Source: Nitrospira sp. UBA2083 (GTDB taxonomy: Bacteria > Nitrospirota > Nitrospiria > Nitrospirales > Nitrospiraceae). From it: 5,944 nucleotides of DNA. The translations under genes and the position numbers were made by a program. The notes under the pieces were generated by a model. It had not been told where the DNA came from and made no database searches. It saw only the letters and a list, made by a program, of their open reading frames with translations. Positions 5,878 to 5,944 of this stretch are shown here, piece after piece; position 1 is the stretch's first letter; the number at the start of each line of letters is the position of its first letter. The stretch spans positions 1 to 5,944 of the forward strand of contig DCZN01000044.1 in NCBI GenBank assembly GCA_002331625.1, in the 5' to 3' direction.

Positions 5878-5944
5878 GATTTTCGGCTCTGGCGATTTGC
5901 GCTGGGAGTCACGAGTGAGAACGATTTCCTCCGCGGCCCGCCTC

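Overview
The window looks like chromosomal DNA of a Gram-negative, moderately GC-rich bacterium, most likely a Nitrospira relative (Nitrospirota). The evidence is a short DUF2934 protein, a family abundant in Nitrospira, a large outer-membrane porin resembling the alginate-export family, and a TVP38/TMEM64 (VTT) membrane protein of the type I associate with that phylum. No rRNA, tRNA, CRISPR array, insertion sequence or integrase was found. The taxonomic call rests on family recognition only.

Layout: (1) 2-1330, plus strand: the 3' end of a tetratricopeptide-repeat gene, then a complete trans-isoprenyl diphosphate synthase (polyprenyl synthetase) with both Asp-rich motifs but an altered segment after the second one. 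(2) 1331-2560: about 1.2 kb with no convincing intact gene. It holds at least three gene remnants: the N-terminus of an SNF2/DEAD-type helicase (minus strand), a 56-residue core of a VTT protein homologous to the intact gene further right, and the catalytic C-terminal part of a PagL-like lipid A deacylase/acyloxyacyl hydrolase with a probable frameshift. I read this as a scar of gene loss or element decay. (3) 2561-4378 or further, minus strand: the porin, whose start region carries a perfect 13-bp tandem duplication that appears to have pushed the in-frame ATG away from its ribosome binding site. (4) 4520-5383, plus strand, divergent from the porin: the intact VTT gene. (5) 5384-5663: a gap that includes a start-less reading frame resembling an exported protein. 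(6) 5664-5846: a DUF2934 protein with an excellent Shine-Dalgarno sequence and an unusual Cys/His cluster.

Functionally, most genes and remnants concern the cell envelope: isoprenoid chain synthesis, lipid A modification, an outer-membrane channel and a VTT membrane protein. They do not form one obvious pathway or operon. I see no clear evidence of a wholly new system. The most informative signals are the composite gene graveyard and the duplication at the porin start codon.
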